From assembly GCA_023421135.1 (NCBI GenBank), contig JAEZUG010000007.1:1-34933 (forward strand): a DNA stretch of 34,933 nucleotides. The letters are read 5' to 3'. Every line of letters starts with the position of its first letter. The first letter of the stretch is position 1. The position numbers and the translations under genes were made by a program. Of this stretch, positions 13,549 to 22,056 are shown in pieces. The DNA is from Candidatus Cloacimonadota bacterium (GTDB lineage: Bacteria; Cloacimonadota; Cloacimonadia; Cloacimonadales; Cloacimonadaceae). The notes under the pieces were generated by a model. It worked only from the letters and a program-made list of their open reading frames with translations, was not told where the DNA came from and did no database searches.

Positions 13549-16518
13549 ATGATAATGGAAGAGCTTAACTACTATTACAACAAATTCAAGTTTGGTGAGG
13601 ACATATTCCATCAATTGATGCAGAAACGGGTGCGTGACATTCTGTTGGTATCCACTTTTTACGACGCATTTATCTTTGAACAGGATGGCAGACTTTCGGA
13701 GCAAATCTTTGGTGAATACAGGCAGTTAAATCTTACCACTGCCCCGCGGATTACCAGTGTTCCCACCGGTGAAGATGCGCTCAAGATGCTGGAAACACAG
13801 AGCTTCGACCTGGTGATCACTATGATGAGGATTGGTGAGATCGGTCCCTTCCAATTGGCCAGGCAGATCAAAGCCAAGAATGCCGAACTCCCAGTTTTGC
13901 TGCTGCTCAACGTGGCTTCGGATTATCTGATCTGGGAAAACCATGTGGAAGACAGGCATTTTATTGATGATGTCTTTCTCTGGAATGGAGATACAAAGCT
14001 CTTTCTGGCCATGGTAAAGAATGTAGAAGATCAGATGAACGTTGCCTACGACACGGTGCATGGCTTGGTGCGTGTGATTCTCTTGGTCGAAGATTCGCTG
14101 CACTACTACTCTCTGTTCCTGCCTTCGCTCTATTCGGTGATCATGAAGCAAACTCAGCGCTTGATTGAGGAAGAAGTGAGTGATATCAACAAACGGCTTA
14201 GGATGAGGATTCGTCCCAAGGTGCTGCTGGCGCATAACTATGATGAAGCGCTCAAGCTCTATGATGAATACAAAGACTATATGCTTTGCGTGATCTCGGA
14301 CATTCGCTACAAGATAGGCTCCGACGTTGATCCCAAGGCAGGATTCCGGCTGCTTAAGCATATTCGCCAGGATAATCATGAGCTGCCGGTAATCTTGCAG
14401 AGTTCAGAAGACGAAAATGAAGCTCCCGCCTTGGATGCAGGGGCTTATTTCCTAAACAAGAATTCCAAGCACTTGTTTTCTGACCTCAGGAACTTCATGG
14501 TTTACAACCTGGGCTTTGGTAGCTTCATCTTTCGAAATCCGGATGGAGAGATTATCGATGAAGCGGCAAACATCGCCGAGTTTGAGGAAAAGATTCTCAC
14601 TGTGCCCGAGGAGACCATCCTCTTTCACAGCAGATTCAATCATTTCTCAAACTGGTTGATAGCCCATGGAGAAGTTCAGATTGCCAAGCGGATCAGACCG
14701 ATGCGGATTGAGGATTTTGAGACCAGGGAAGAACTGCGGAGGTTCTTGTATCATACCTTCCGTACGGTGCGCATAGATAAGAATCGGGGGAAGATAATCA
14801 ATTTTGACGCAGTCTCACTAGCCGAGATGAATCAGATAATCAGGCTCACGGAAGGCTCTTTGGGAGGCAAGGGCAGAGGGCTGGCATTCTTGAATGCTCT
14901 GCTTTGCACAATGGATTATGAAAATAAGTTTGAGGGTATCTCAATAGCTCTGCCTTCCACGGCTATCATTGGTACCAATGAGTTTGACAACTTTGTGGAG
15001 TCAAACGGGATTGTCGAGGCAGTGGTTGGCAAGACGGATGCAGAGATAGACGAGATCTTTGTGGCTGGAAAGCTTTCTGCTCAATTGGTGGAGCGTCTGC
15101 AAATCTATTTGGATCACATCAGCTATCCGGTTGCAGTGCGTTCTTCTTCTCTACTGGAAGACTCTCAGGCTCAGCCTCTGGCGGGTGTGTATCGCACCTT
15201 TATGCTGCCCAACAACCATTCAGATCCGCACTATCGTTTGCGTCAATTGATGAATGCCATCAAGCTGGTCTTTGCTTCTGTATATCTTTCTGATGCCCGG
15301 GCTTTTCTGGAATCGCTGAATTTCAAGGCAGAAGAAGAGAAGATGGCGGTGATCATCCAGGAGGTGGTCGGCAGCCTCAAGGGAGAAGGATATTACTATC
15401 CGCAGATCTCTGGGGTGGCGCAATCCTACAACTTTTATCCGACCTCTCATATGCTGCATACAGATGGGATTGCCAATATTGCCTTGGGGCTGGGAAAATC
15501 TGTGGTGGAAGGAAAGCTCAATTTCCGCTTCTGTCCCCGCTATCCAGAGACAGAGATGCTTCCCCAGCAAGAGATGATGCGCACGTCTCAGAAAGAGTTC
15601 TTTGCTCTGGATCTCTCGGTAAATGATTTTGACCTGACCAAGGGAGAAGAGATCACCCTGGCCAAGCTAACTATCCGGGATGCAGAGAAGCATGAGGTGC
15701 TGAGGTATATAGCTTCGGTTTGGGATTATGAAAACTACAGGCTCACCGATAATCTGGACGAGAAAGGCATGAAAGTACTTACCTTTGCAGGCGTGTTAAA
15801 GTATCATCACTTCCCTCTGGCCAAGATAGTGGAGGAGCTCTTGCAGATCGGGGAGATTGCCCTGGGTATTCCGGTGGAGATAGAATTTGCTGTGAATCTG
15901 GAATATGATGCCCGCTACGATCATAAGCCCAGCTTCTACATCCTGCAGATCAGACCGCTTTCTGTGAATACAGACGCCTATAGGATAGATGCCGGGAAAT
16001 TGGATAAGACCAATCTGCTGATGTACACAGAGCATGGCATGGGAAATGGTGTGATAGATGATATCTTCGATGTGATCTATCTTGATCCCAAGAGATTTGA
16101 TAAGACCAAAACTGTGGAAATGCAGACGGAGATAGAACATCTGAACGAGAAGATGGGTAGAGCCGGGAAACGCTATATGCTGATCGGTCCCGGACGTTGG
16201 GGCTCTAGGGACCGGTTCCTGGGAATCCCGGTGAAGTGGCCTCAGATCAACAGAGCAAAAGTGATTTTGGAGACCGGGCTGAGTGACTTCATTGTGGAAG
16301 CCTCTCAGGGTACACACTTCTTTCACAATCTGGTAGCAATGAATGTGGGCTATTTCACGATTCCTTATGTATCACAAACGGATTACGTGGATTGGGATTG
16401 GTTACTTGAGCAGCCGGAGACTCAGAGAGGAGACTACTTTGTACATGTGGAATTCACAAAGCCGCTTTTGGTGAGGATGGATGGCAAAACAGGTCTGGCG
16501 GTGATCCACAAAGCCTGA
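13549..16518 (+). CDS. Receiver-PPDK_N-like protein with intact second receiver domain (paralog A)
   Basis: 989 residues from ATG 13549, chosen because TGAGG lies 9 bp upstream; an in-frame ATG at 13528 lacks this. Domains: a degenerate receiver-like domain (about 20-130; the expected phosphoacceptor position in DLVITMM is not Asp); a second receiver with an insertion (about 165-310) keeping VEDS, D251 in VISDIRY, LQSS and the Lys of LNKNS; then a PEP-synthase/PPDK N-terminal nucleotide-binding domain with GGKGRG (439-444), R531 in VRSSS, EIEF (E779) and LQIRP (800-803). A C-terminal extension follows with GPGRWGS (from 880) and HFFHNL. No swivel domain with a catalytic His and no PEP-utilising barrel is present, so it is not a complete PEP synthase. 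Cytoplasmic; the reaction is unknown. It is followed by a paralog. Confidence 0.85.
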   Translation: MIMEELNYYYNKFKFGEDIFHQLMQKRVRDILLVSTFYDAFIFEQDGRLSEQIFGEYRQLNLTTAPRITSVPTGEDALKMLETQSFDLVITMMRIGEIGPFQLARQIKAKNAELPVLLLLNVASDYLIWENHVEDRHFIDDVFLWNGDTKLFLAMVKNVEDQMNVAYDTVHGLVRVILLVEDSLHYYSLFLPSLYSVIMKQTQRLIEEEVSDINKRLRMRIRPKVLLAHNYDEALKLYDEYKDYMLCVISDIRYKIGSDVDPKAGFRLLKHIRQDNHELPVILQSSEDENEAPALDAGAYFLNKNSKHLFSDLRNFMVYNLGFGSFIFRNPDGEIIDEAANIAEFEEKILTVPEETILFHSRFNHFSNWLIAHGEVQIAKRIRPMRIEDFETREELRRFLYHTFRTVRIDKNRGKIINFDAVSLAEMNQIIRLTEGSLGGKGRGLAFLNALLCTMDYENKFEGISIALPSTAIIGTNEFDNFVESNGIVEAVVGKTDAEIDEIFVAGKLSAQLVERLQIYLDHISYPVAVRSSSLLEDSQAQPLAGVYRTFMLPNNHSDPHYRLRQLMNAIKLVFASVYLSDARAFLESLNFKAEEEKMAVIIQEVVGSLKGEGYYYPQISGVAQSYNFYPTSHMLHTDGIANIALGLGKSVVEGKLNFRFCPRYPETEMLPQQEMMRTSQKEFFALDLSVNDFDLTKGEEITLAKLTIRDAEKHEVLRYIASVWDYENYRLTDNLDEKGMKVLTFAGVLKYHHFPLAKIVEELLQIGEIALGIPVEIEFAVNLEYDARYDHKPSFYILQIRPLSVNTDAYRIDAGKLDKTNLLMYTEHGMGNGVIDDIFDVIYLDPKRFDKTKTVEMQTEIEHLNEKMGRAGKRYMLIGPGRWGSRDRFLGIPVKWPQINRAKVILETGLSDFIVEASQGTHFFHNLVAMNVGYFTIPYVSQTDYVDWDWLLEQPETQRGDYFVHVEFTKPLLVRMDGKTGLAVIHKA

Positions 16519-16528
16519 GGCAAGCAGA

Positions 16529-19468
16529 GTGATAAATTCAAACTATTGGTCTCTTGAGCTCGAAAGACTCGAGGAACTGATGCCCTATCGGGTGGATAGG
16601 ATACTACTGATAGCATCCCTGTATGACAGTTTTGTGTTCGAAGTGGATGGCTTCCTGGCCGAGCAGGTGGCGGATGATTTCTACCTGCTAAATCTCAGCT
16701 CTCAACCCGGGATTGTGCATGCTTCGGGCACACAAAGTGCTCTCAGGATGCTGGAACTGGAGCAGATAGACATTGTCGTGATTCATCTGGCATCCATGCG
16801 TGGGATAGCTCTGGAGCTCATCTCCATAATCAAGGATTTATACCCTGAACTGCCTATCTTCCTTCTTCTGGGTGCACCTCTGGATCTGATGTTTGTGGAA
16901 AACCACGTGACTGAGCTGCAAAGAGTGGATGAGTTCTTCTATTGGAACGGAGATTCCAAGCTCTTTCTGGCCATGATCAAGCAGTGGGAAGAACGTAAGA
17001 ACATCCAGCATGATTGCACGGTGATGCAGGTGCCGATTATTCTGGTGATCGAAACCTTCATTCCCTACTACTCCCAGTTTCTGTCTCTCTTTTTTGAGCT
17101 GGTTTTGCAGCTCAATCAGAGTGTGATTCGTCTGGAGCATCAGGACGTTAATAAAGCTCTGTATATGAAGGCACGTCCCAGGGTGATTCTGCTACACGAT
17201 TATCATTCAGCCATAGATTACTACGAGAAGTATCATACCAATGTGATTGGAGTCATCAGCAGTATAAACTACCACTACCGGGGAGATATGGATCGGGATG
17301 CGGGAATTCGGCTGTTGCAATACATTCGTAAACGCCGTCCCACTTTGCCATTCCTGCTGCAGTCTTTCAATCCGCTCTATCGGGATATTGTGACTGCCAG
17401 CGAAGGTGACTTCCTGTACAAAGATCTTCCCGGCTTGAAACATCAGATCAAGCGCTGGCTTGAGACCGAGCTGGGCTTTGGTAAGTTTGTATTTCGCAAG
17501 CTGGATCACAGTAAATGCGGTGAAGCCAGCACCCTAATCGGCTTTGTTCATCAGCTCCTGAGTGTACCGGAGGAGTCTTTGGATTACCACTATTCTCACG
17601 GGCATATCAGAAGCTGGCTGATGACTCATGCAGAGCTGGCTCTGGCAGAACATATCTCTTCCGCCGGATCACAAGCCCGGGGATCAGAGCTCAAGGACAA
17701 GCTCTCAGAAGCTTTCAGTTCCCTTATCTGGTTTCGAAGAAGGGAGAAGATTCAAGAATGGAACAATGAATCTGACCTCAATATGAACCTCATCTACAAG
17801 GTGGGAGAAGATTCCATCGGAGGGAAAGGGAGAGGTCTGGCATTTCTGAACGTGGTTCTGAATCGCTATAGCAAGATATCGGAGAAGTATCCCGGCTTGA
17901 CCATCAGTGTGCCGGTGGCGGCGATCCTGGCTACAGGAGAGTTTGACAGGTTTAGCTCCTCCAATGCTTCTCTTTCTGAGGTAAGCAGCAGGACAGATCT
18001 GAGTGATGAGGAGATAGACAGGCTTTTTCTGGATTGTGAGATGCCGCATCAAACCCTTCTTGTGCTCAGCCAGATAATCGAACAGACAGACTACCCGCTG
18101 GCAGTGCGTTCTTCCAGTGTGTTGGAAGATTCCATCTCCAATCCTTTTGCCGGTGTCTTTCGCACCTTTCTGATTCCCAATAGCCACCCCCGGCGGGAGA
18201 TCAGGCTGCAACAACTGATCCAGGCAGTCAAGCTGGTCTATTCCTCCATGTATCTCCGTGGAGCACGTGAATACCGTGAAAGCCTTCGCATCCCTTCCCG
18301 GGAAGAGAAGATGGCTGTCATTATCCAGAAAGTAGCAGGCTCTTATCATGGGGACTACTATTATCCGTTGGTTTCTGGCGTGGCTCAATCTTACAACTAC
18401 TATCCCGGCACAAATATGAAGCATGAAGACGGAGTGGTGACCCTTTCGACCGGTTTGGGTAAGACTGCTGTGGAGCGGGAGCGAACCTTTGCTTTTTGTC
18501 CCAAGTTCCCTGCTGTGGACATGTTTAGAGCAGTGGATATTGTTCAGGGTGCACAACGTCATCTCTATACAATACAGCCGGAGAAGAGAGAATTCGACCT
18601 AAGTGCGGGAGAAAACTCATCACTGGAACGCATCAGGATCACTCAGAAGCTGCTGGAAGGGGATTTACAGCTACTCTCTTCAGTATGGGATTATGAGAAC
18701 AAGGAGTTTCTCGCCGGCACTTTCACCCAGGGAGCCAGAGTCGTAACCTACCGTTCTTTGCTTCATTACAACCAATATCCCCTTGCTCCGGTGCTGGCAG
18801 ACTTCCTGGATCTGGGCAGGAAGGTGATGGGTTGCGAGGTGGAGATGGAATTTGCCTTTGATGTGGACACGAAGGGAAGAGCCTGTTTCCATCTATTGCA
18901 GATCAGACCTATCACAGTGAGTCAGAAGCTTTATTCCGGTTCCCTGGAAAGCTACTCTACCAAACAGGATGAGCTGGTGGCATTCTCTTCCTATGCTTTG
19001 GGTAATGAGATTGCAGAAGAAATCCACACCTTCGTCTATATCCATCCGGACAAATTCAACATAGTAAAAACAGAAGAGATTGCTGTGGAGCTCGACGAGA
19101 TCAACCGCCAGATGAAATCAAAGGGCTTACCTTATGTACTGATAGGGCCTGGACGCTGGGGCTCCAGTGATCGGTTCCTGGGTATCCCTGTGGCCTGGAA
19201 TCAGATCTCAGCAGCAAAACTGATAGTGGAGATAGTGCTTCCAAACATGTCTATCGAAGCCTCCCATGGCTCCCACTTCTTTCATAATCTCTTTTCCATG
19301 AACGTAGGCTACTTAACGCTTTGGGACAAGGTCGAACAGGATCATCTGGATTGGGTTTATTTGGAGAGTCTGGAAACTATATCAACCGGTACCTACGTGA
19401 CTGTGAAAAAAAGTCCCAGTTCTCTGAAGATTTTGTTTGACGGAAAGAACGCAGTCATTTTAAAGTGA
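16529..19468 (+). CDS. Receiver-PPDK_N-like protein with degenerate receivers (paralog B)
   Basis: 979 residues, GTG start, with GAGG 8 bp upstream overlapping the stop of paralog A; the gap is only 10 bp. It is colinear with A: first receiver-like domain (phosphoacceptor position is not Asp: DIVVIHL), second receiver with VIETF instead of VEDS and S245 in VISSINY where A has Asp, then PPDK_N with GGKGRG (431-436), R527 in VRSSS, EMEFAFD, LQIRP, and the GPGRWGS domain (from 873) with HFFHNL. The nucleotide-binding motifs are conserved while the receiver active site is lost, as if B had become the constitutive or regulatory partner of A. No His swivel domain. Likely a heteromeric pair. A 63-bp spacer leads to gdhA. 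Confidence 0.85.
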   Translation: MINSNYWSLELERLEELMPYRVDRILLIASLYDSFVFEVDGFLAEQVADDFYLLNLSSQPGIVHASGTQSALRMLELEQIDIVVIHLASMRGIALELISIIKDLYPELPIFLLLGAPLDLMFVENHVTELQRVDEFFYWNGDSKLFLAMIKQWEERKNIQHDCTVMQVPIILVIETFIPYYSQFLSLFFELVLQLNQSVIRLEHQDVNKALYMKARPRVILLHDYHSAIDYYEKYHTNVIGVISSINYHYRGDMDRDAGIRLLQYIRKRRPTLPFLLQSFNPLYRDIVTASEGDFLYKDLPGLKHQIKRWLETELGFGKFVFRKLDHSKCGEASTLIGFVHQLLSVPEESLDYHYSHGHIRSWLMTHAELALAEHISSAGSQARGSELKDKLSEAFSSLIWFRRREKIQEWNNESDLNMNLIYKVGEDSIGGKGRGLAFLNVVLNRYSKISEKYPGLTISVPVAAILATGEFDRFSSSNASLSEVSSRTDLSDEEIDRLFLDCEMPHQTLLVLSQIIEQTDYPLAVRSSSVLEDSISNPFAGVFRTFLIPNSHPRREIRLQQLIQAVKLVYSSMYLRGAREYRESLRIPSREEKMAVIIQKVAGSYHGDYYYPLVSGVAQSYNYYPGTNMKHEDGVVTLSTGLGKTAVERERTFAFCPKFPAVDMFRAVDIVQGAQRHLYTIQPEKREFDLSAGENSSLERIRITQKLLEGDLQLLSSVWDYENKEFLAGTFTQGARVVTYRSLLHYNQYPLAPVLADFLDLGRKVMGCEVEMEFAFDVDTKGRACFHLLQIRPITVSQKLYSGSLESYSTKQDELVAFSSYALGNEIAEEIHTFVYIHPDKFNIVKTEEIAVELDEINRQMKSKGLPYVLIGPGRWGSSDRFLGIPVAWNQISAAKLIVEIVLPNMSIEASHGSHFFHNLFSMNVGYLTLWDKVEQDHLDWVYLESLETISTGTYVTVKKSPSSLKILFDGKNAVILK

Positions 19469-19531
19469 AAACGTGTGTGTAAAAATAAAGAACCGTGTAT
19501 GCGAATAAAAAACACAGGAGGTATGTGTTAA

Positions 19532-20863
19532 ATGACAATGCACGAATTTCTGCACCAGGTTTCAGCTAAGAATGCTGATCAACCTGAGTTCATCCAAGCT
19601 GTCTCTGAGGTGGTGGAAACCATCTGGGACGTGTATGACTCGAACCCCCAGTATCGCAAGGCCAAGATATTGGATCGGATTGTGGAGCCTGACCGGATTA
19701 TCATCTTCAGAGTTCCGTGGACCACTGATGCTGGAGAAGTGATAGTCAACCGGGGTTACCGGGTGGAATTCAACGCCGCCATTGGTCCCTACAAGGGAGG
19801 CTTGCGTTTCCATCCCAGCGTAAACCTGGGAATCCTGAAGTTCCTCGGCTTTGAACAGATCTTCAAAAACAGCCTCACAACTCTGCCTATGGGCGGAGGT
19901 AAAGGTGGTAGTGACTTCAATCCCAGAGGTCGTTCGGACGACGAAGTGATGCGTTTCTGTCATTCCTTCATGCTCGAGCTCTTCCGTCACATCGGTCCGG
20001 ATACAGACGTTCCTGCCGGTGATATTGGTGTGGGCAAGCGCGAGATCGGCTTCCTCTACGGAATGTATAAGAAGATCAAAAACGAAGCCACAGGGGTCCT
20101 GACAGGGAAGGGACTGGAGTGGGGCGGAAGCTTAATCCGTCCTGAAGCAACCGGATTCGGAACGGTTTACTTCGCAGAAGAGATGCTCAAAACCAAAGGC
20201 CAGAGTTTCGATGGCAAGACGGTGTTGGTTTCCGGCTCTGGAAACGTATCTCAATTTGCCATTCAAAAGGTCAACGATTTGGGCGGAAAGGTTGTAACAG
20301 CCTCAGATTCAGACGGCTTTATCCATGATCCAGATGGAATAAGGGGAGAGAAATGGGAATATCTCATGGAACTCAAGAACATCAAACGGGGAAGGATCAG
20401 TGAATATGCCGAAGAGTTTGGAGTGAAATACTATCCCGGAGCACGTCCCTGGGGGATTCCCGGTGATGTCGCCCTGCCTTGCGCCACTCAGAATGAGATC
20501 AATGGCGAAGAAGCCCGCACTCTGATCAAAAACGGCTGTATCTGCGTTTCCGAGGGAGCAAACATGCCCACAACTCCCGAAGGCGTGGAACTCATCCTGG
20601 ATGCCAAGATTCTCTATGGTCCCGGCAAAGCTGCCAATGCCGGTGGTGTTGCCACCTCAGGGCTGGAAATGACCCAGAACTCCATGAGAATCTCCTGGTC
20701 CAGAGAAGAAGTGGATGCCAAATTGCACAGCATCATGAAAGCCATCCATGAATCCTGCGTGCAATATGGAAAGAAAGACAACTTCACAAACTACGTCCGC
20801 GGTGCCAATGTGGCAGGCTTCATAAAGGTAGCCAATGCCATGATGGATCAAGGATTGGTATAA
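19532..20863 (+). CDS. gdhA: Glutamate dehydrogenase (hexameric, NAD(P)-dependent)
   Basis: 443 residues, the standard size of the 50-kDa hexameric enzymes; interconverts 2-oxoglutarate plus ammonia and glutamate in the cytoplasm. Motifs: GPYKGGLRFHP (K88), PMGGGKGGSDFNP (119-131, catalytic Lys124), VPAGDIGVGKREIGFLYG, TGKGLEWGGSLIRPEATGFG, VSGSGNVSQFA (dinucleotide fold), CVSEGANMPTTPEG and GPGKAANAGGVATSGLEM. An AGGAGG ribosome site (19516-19521) lies 10 bp before ATG 19532. Coenzyme preference cannot be decided with certainty; the pattern is most like NADP-type GdhA. In an amino-acid fermenter it could run oxidatively. It could also supply glutamate for the PGA synthase 15 kb upstream (inference). 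Neighbours are the receiver/PPDK pair and a two-component system. Confidence 0.95.
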   Translation: MTMHEFLHQVSAKNADQPEFIQAVSEVVETIWDVYDSNPQYRKAKILDRIVEPDRIIIFRVPWTTDAGEVIVNRGYRVEFNAAIGPYKGGLRFHPSVNLGILKFLGFEQIFKNSLTTLPMGGGKGGSDFNPRGRSDDEVMRFCHSFMLELFRHIGPDTDVPAGDIGVGKREIGFLYGMYKKIKNEATGVLTGKGLEWGGSLIRPEATGFGTVYFAEEMLKTKGQSFDGKTVLVSGSGNVSQFAIQKVNDLGGKVVTASDSDGFIHDPDGIRGEKWEYLMELKNIKRGRISEYAEEFGVKYYPGARPWGIPGDVALPCATQNEINGEEARTLIKNGCICVSEGANMPTTPEGVELILDAKILYGPGKAANAGGVATSGLEMTQNSMRISWSREEVDAKLHSIMKAIHESCVQYGKKDNFTNYVRGANVAGFIKVANAMMDQGLV

Positions 20864-20886
20864 TAAAGATCTAAGTATAAGAACTG

Positions 20887-20917
20887 GATGTCCGGGGATA
20901 TTATATCTCCGGACATC
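20887..20917 (+). terminator. Strong hairpin between gdhA and the histidine kinase
   Basis: GATGTCCGGGGATA (20887-20900) pairs with TATCTCCGGACATC (20904-20917), a 14-bp stem with one G-T mismatch and a 3-nt loop. It lies 24 bp after gdhA. It is followed by TTATCAAAG rather than a T-run, so it may be a weak terminator, an mRNA-stabilising structure, or an attenuator lowering expression of the downstream regulators. Confidence 0.6.
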
Positions 20918-20934
20918 TTATCAAAGAGGAAGAT

Positions 20935-22056
20935 TTGACACAGAAGGAAATACACAGTGACTCCGCCATTCTTGCAGCTTTAACAGAGCGGATTAAGGAA
21001 CTTGACTGCCTCTATCAGATTGGAGACATCTCGCATCAACCAGATCTGGAATACAGGGAGGTCTTGAGCCGAATAATCAGCATCATCCCTCCTGCCATGC
21101 AGTATCCGGAGCTGGCAACTGCCAGATTAATGATCGATGGAGATTCCATCAGCTCTCACCCCGTTGTCCAGGGTCCAGTTCAGATCAGTGCCGAGGTGGA
21201 AGAGAACTTCCGCAAATGCGGCCTTCTGGAAGTGTTTTACCAGCCCCAATCCGATGGCTCAATCCCAGCATTTCTTCCCGAAGAAGAGAGGCTCCTGCGC
21301 TCTATTGCCCACCAGATCTCACTGGTTGTGGAGCGGAAAAGCATCGAAGAAAACAATAGCAAGCTGCAGGATCAATTGCGCCATGCCGACCGCCTTGCCA
21401 CCATTGGCCAGCTAGCTGCCGGCATTGCTCATGAGATAAACGAGCCTCTCACAAACATCCTGGGCTTTGCTCAGCTCATAGACGAAAATGAGGATATCCC
21501 CGCTTTGGTGCATGAAGATGCAAAACACATTATCAATTCCACGCTGCATGCCAGAGAAGTGATCCGTAAACTGATGCTCTTTTCCCGTCAGGTTCCTCCC
21601 AATAAAACCGAAGTAGATCTAAACAAGCTGATAGTCGATGGTCTTTACTTTCTGGAAAGCCGTTGTGAACGACAACAGATCAGCATAGAGAAAGAGCTGG
21701 ATAAAGCCAATCCCACCATTGTGGCAGATCCCAGCCAGATACACCAGGTTATGGTAAACCTGGTGGTCAACTCCATGCAAGCCATGCCCGATGGCGGCGT
21801 CATAACCCTGGGAACAAAGAAACAAGACAAGAGAGTCCTCTTCTATGTGGCCGATACAGGGTCTGGAATGAGCAAGGAAGTCCTGGAGAAAGTCTTTATT
21901 CCTTTTTATACAACCAAAGACATTAATCAAGGCACTGGACTGGGTCTATCGGTTGTCCACGGGATCGTTACAACACATAATGGAAAAATAGAGGTTGACA
22001 GCAGTCCGGGCAAAGGCTCTTGTTTCAAAATCTACTTTGAGGTGAATAATGCCTGA
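20935..22056 (+). CDS. Soluble sensor histidine kinase (NtrB-like)
   Basis: 373 residues; TTG start behind AGAGGA. No membrane segment, so a cytoplasmic sensor. The N-terminal 135 residues form a GAF-like sensory domain (ERIKELDCLYQIGDIS at its start, ERLLRSIAHQISLVVERK at its end), followed by a short coiled linker. The HisKA box is AAGIAHEINEPL with the phosphorylated H166; the HATPase_c domain has the N box VNLVVNSMQAMPDGG, G1 DTGSGM, the F box FIPFYTTK, and G2 GTGLGLSVVHGI. It autophosphorylates and should donate to the sigma-54 regulator encoded next, whose start overlaps its end by 8 bp. The ligand is unknown; the position after gdhA suggests nitrogen or amino-acid status (inference). 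Confidence 0.9.
   Translation: MTQKEIHSDSAILAALTERIKELDCLYQIGDISHQPDLEYREVLSRIISIIPPAMQYPELATARLMIDGDSISSHPVVQGPVQISAEVEENFRKCGLLEVFYQPQSDGSIPAFLPEEERLLRSIAHQISLVVERKSIEENNSKLQDQLRHADRLATIGQLAAGIAHEINEPLTNILGFAQLIDENEDIPALVHEDAKHIINSTLHAREVIRKLMLFSRQVPPNKTEVDLNKLIVDGLYFLESRCERQQISIEKELDKANPTIVADPSQIHQVMVNLVVNSMQAMPDGGVITLGTKKQDKRVLFYVADTGSGMSKEVLEKVFIPFYTTKDINQGTGLGLSVVHGIVTTHNGKIEVDSSPGKGSCFKIYFEVNNA

Noticed and set aside
13726..14379. A 217-codon minus-strand frame opposite the first receiver/PPDK-N gene
   Set aside because: Shadow of the + strand coding sequence; no motif, no ribosome site.
13549..16518. Calling the large protein a phosphoenolpyruvate synthase
   Set aside because: It has the N-terminal nucleotide-binding motifs but no catalytic-His swivel domain and no PEP/pyruvate barrel.
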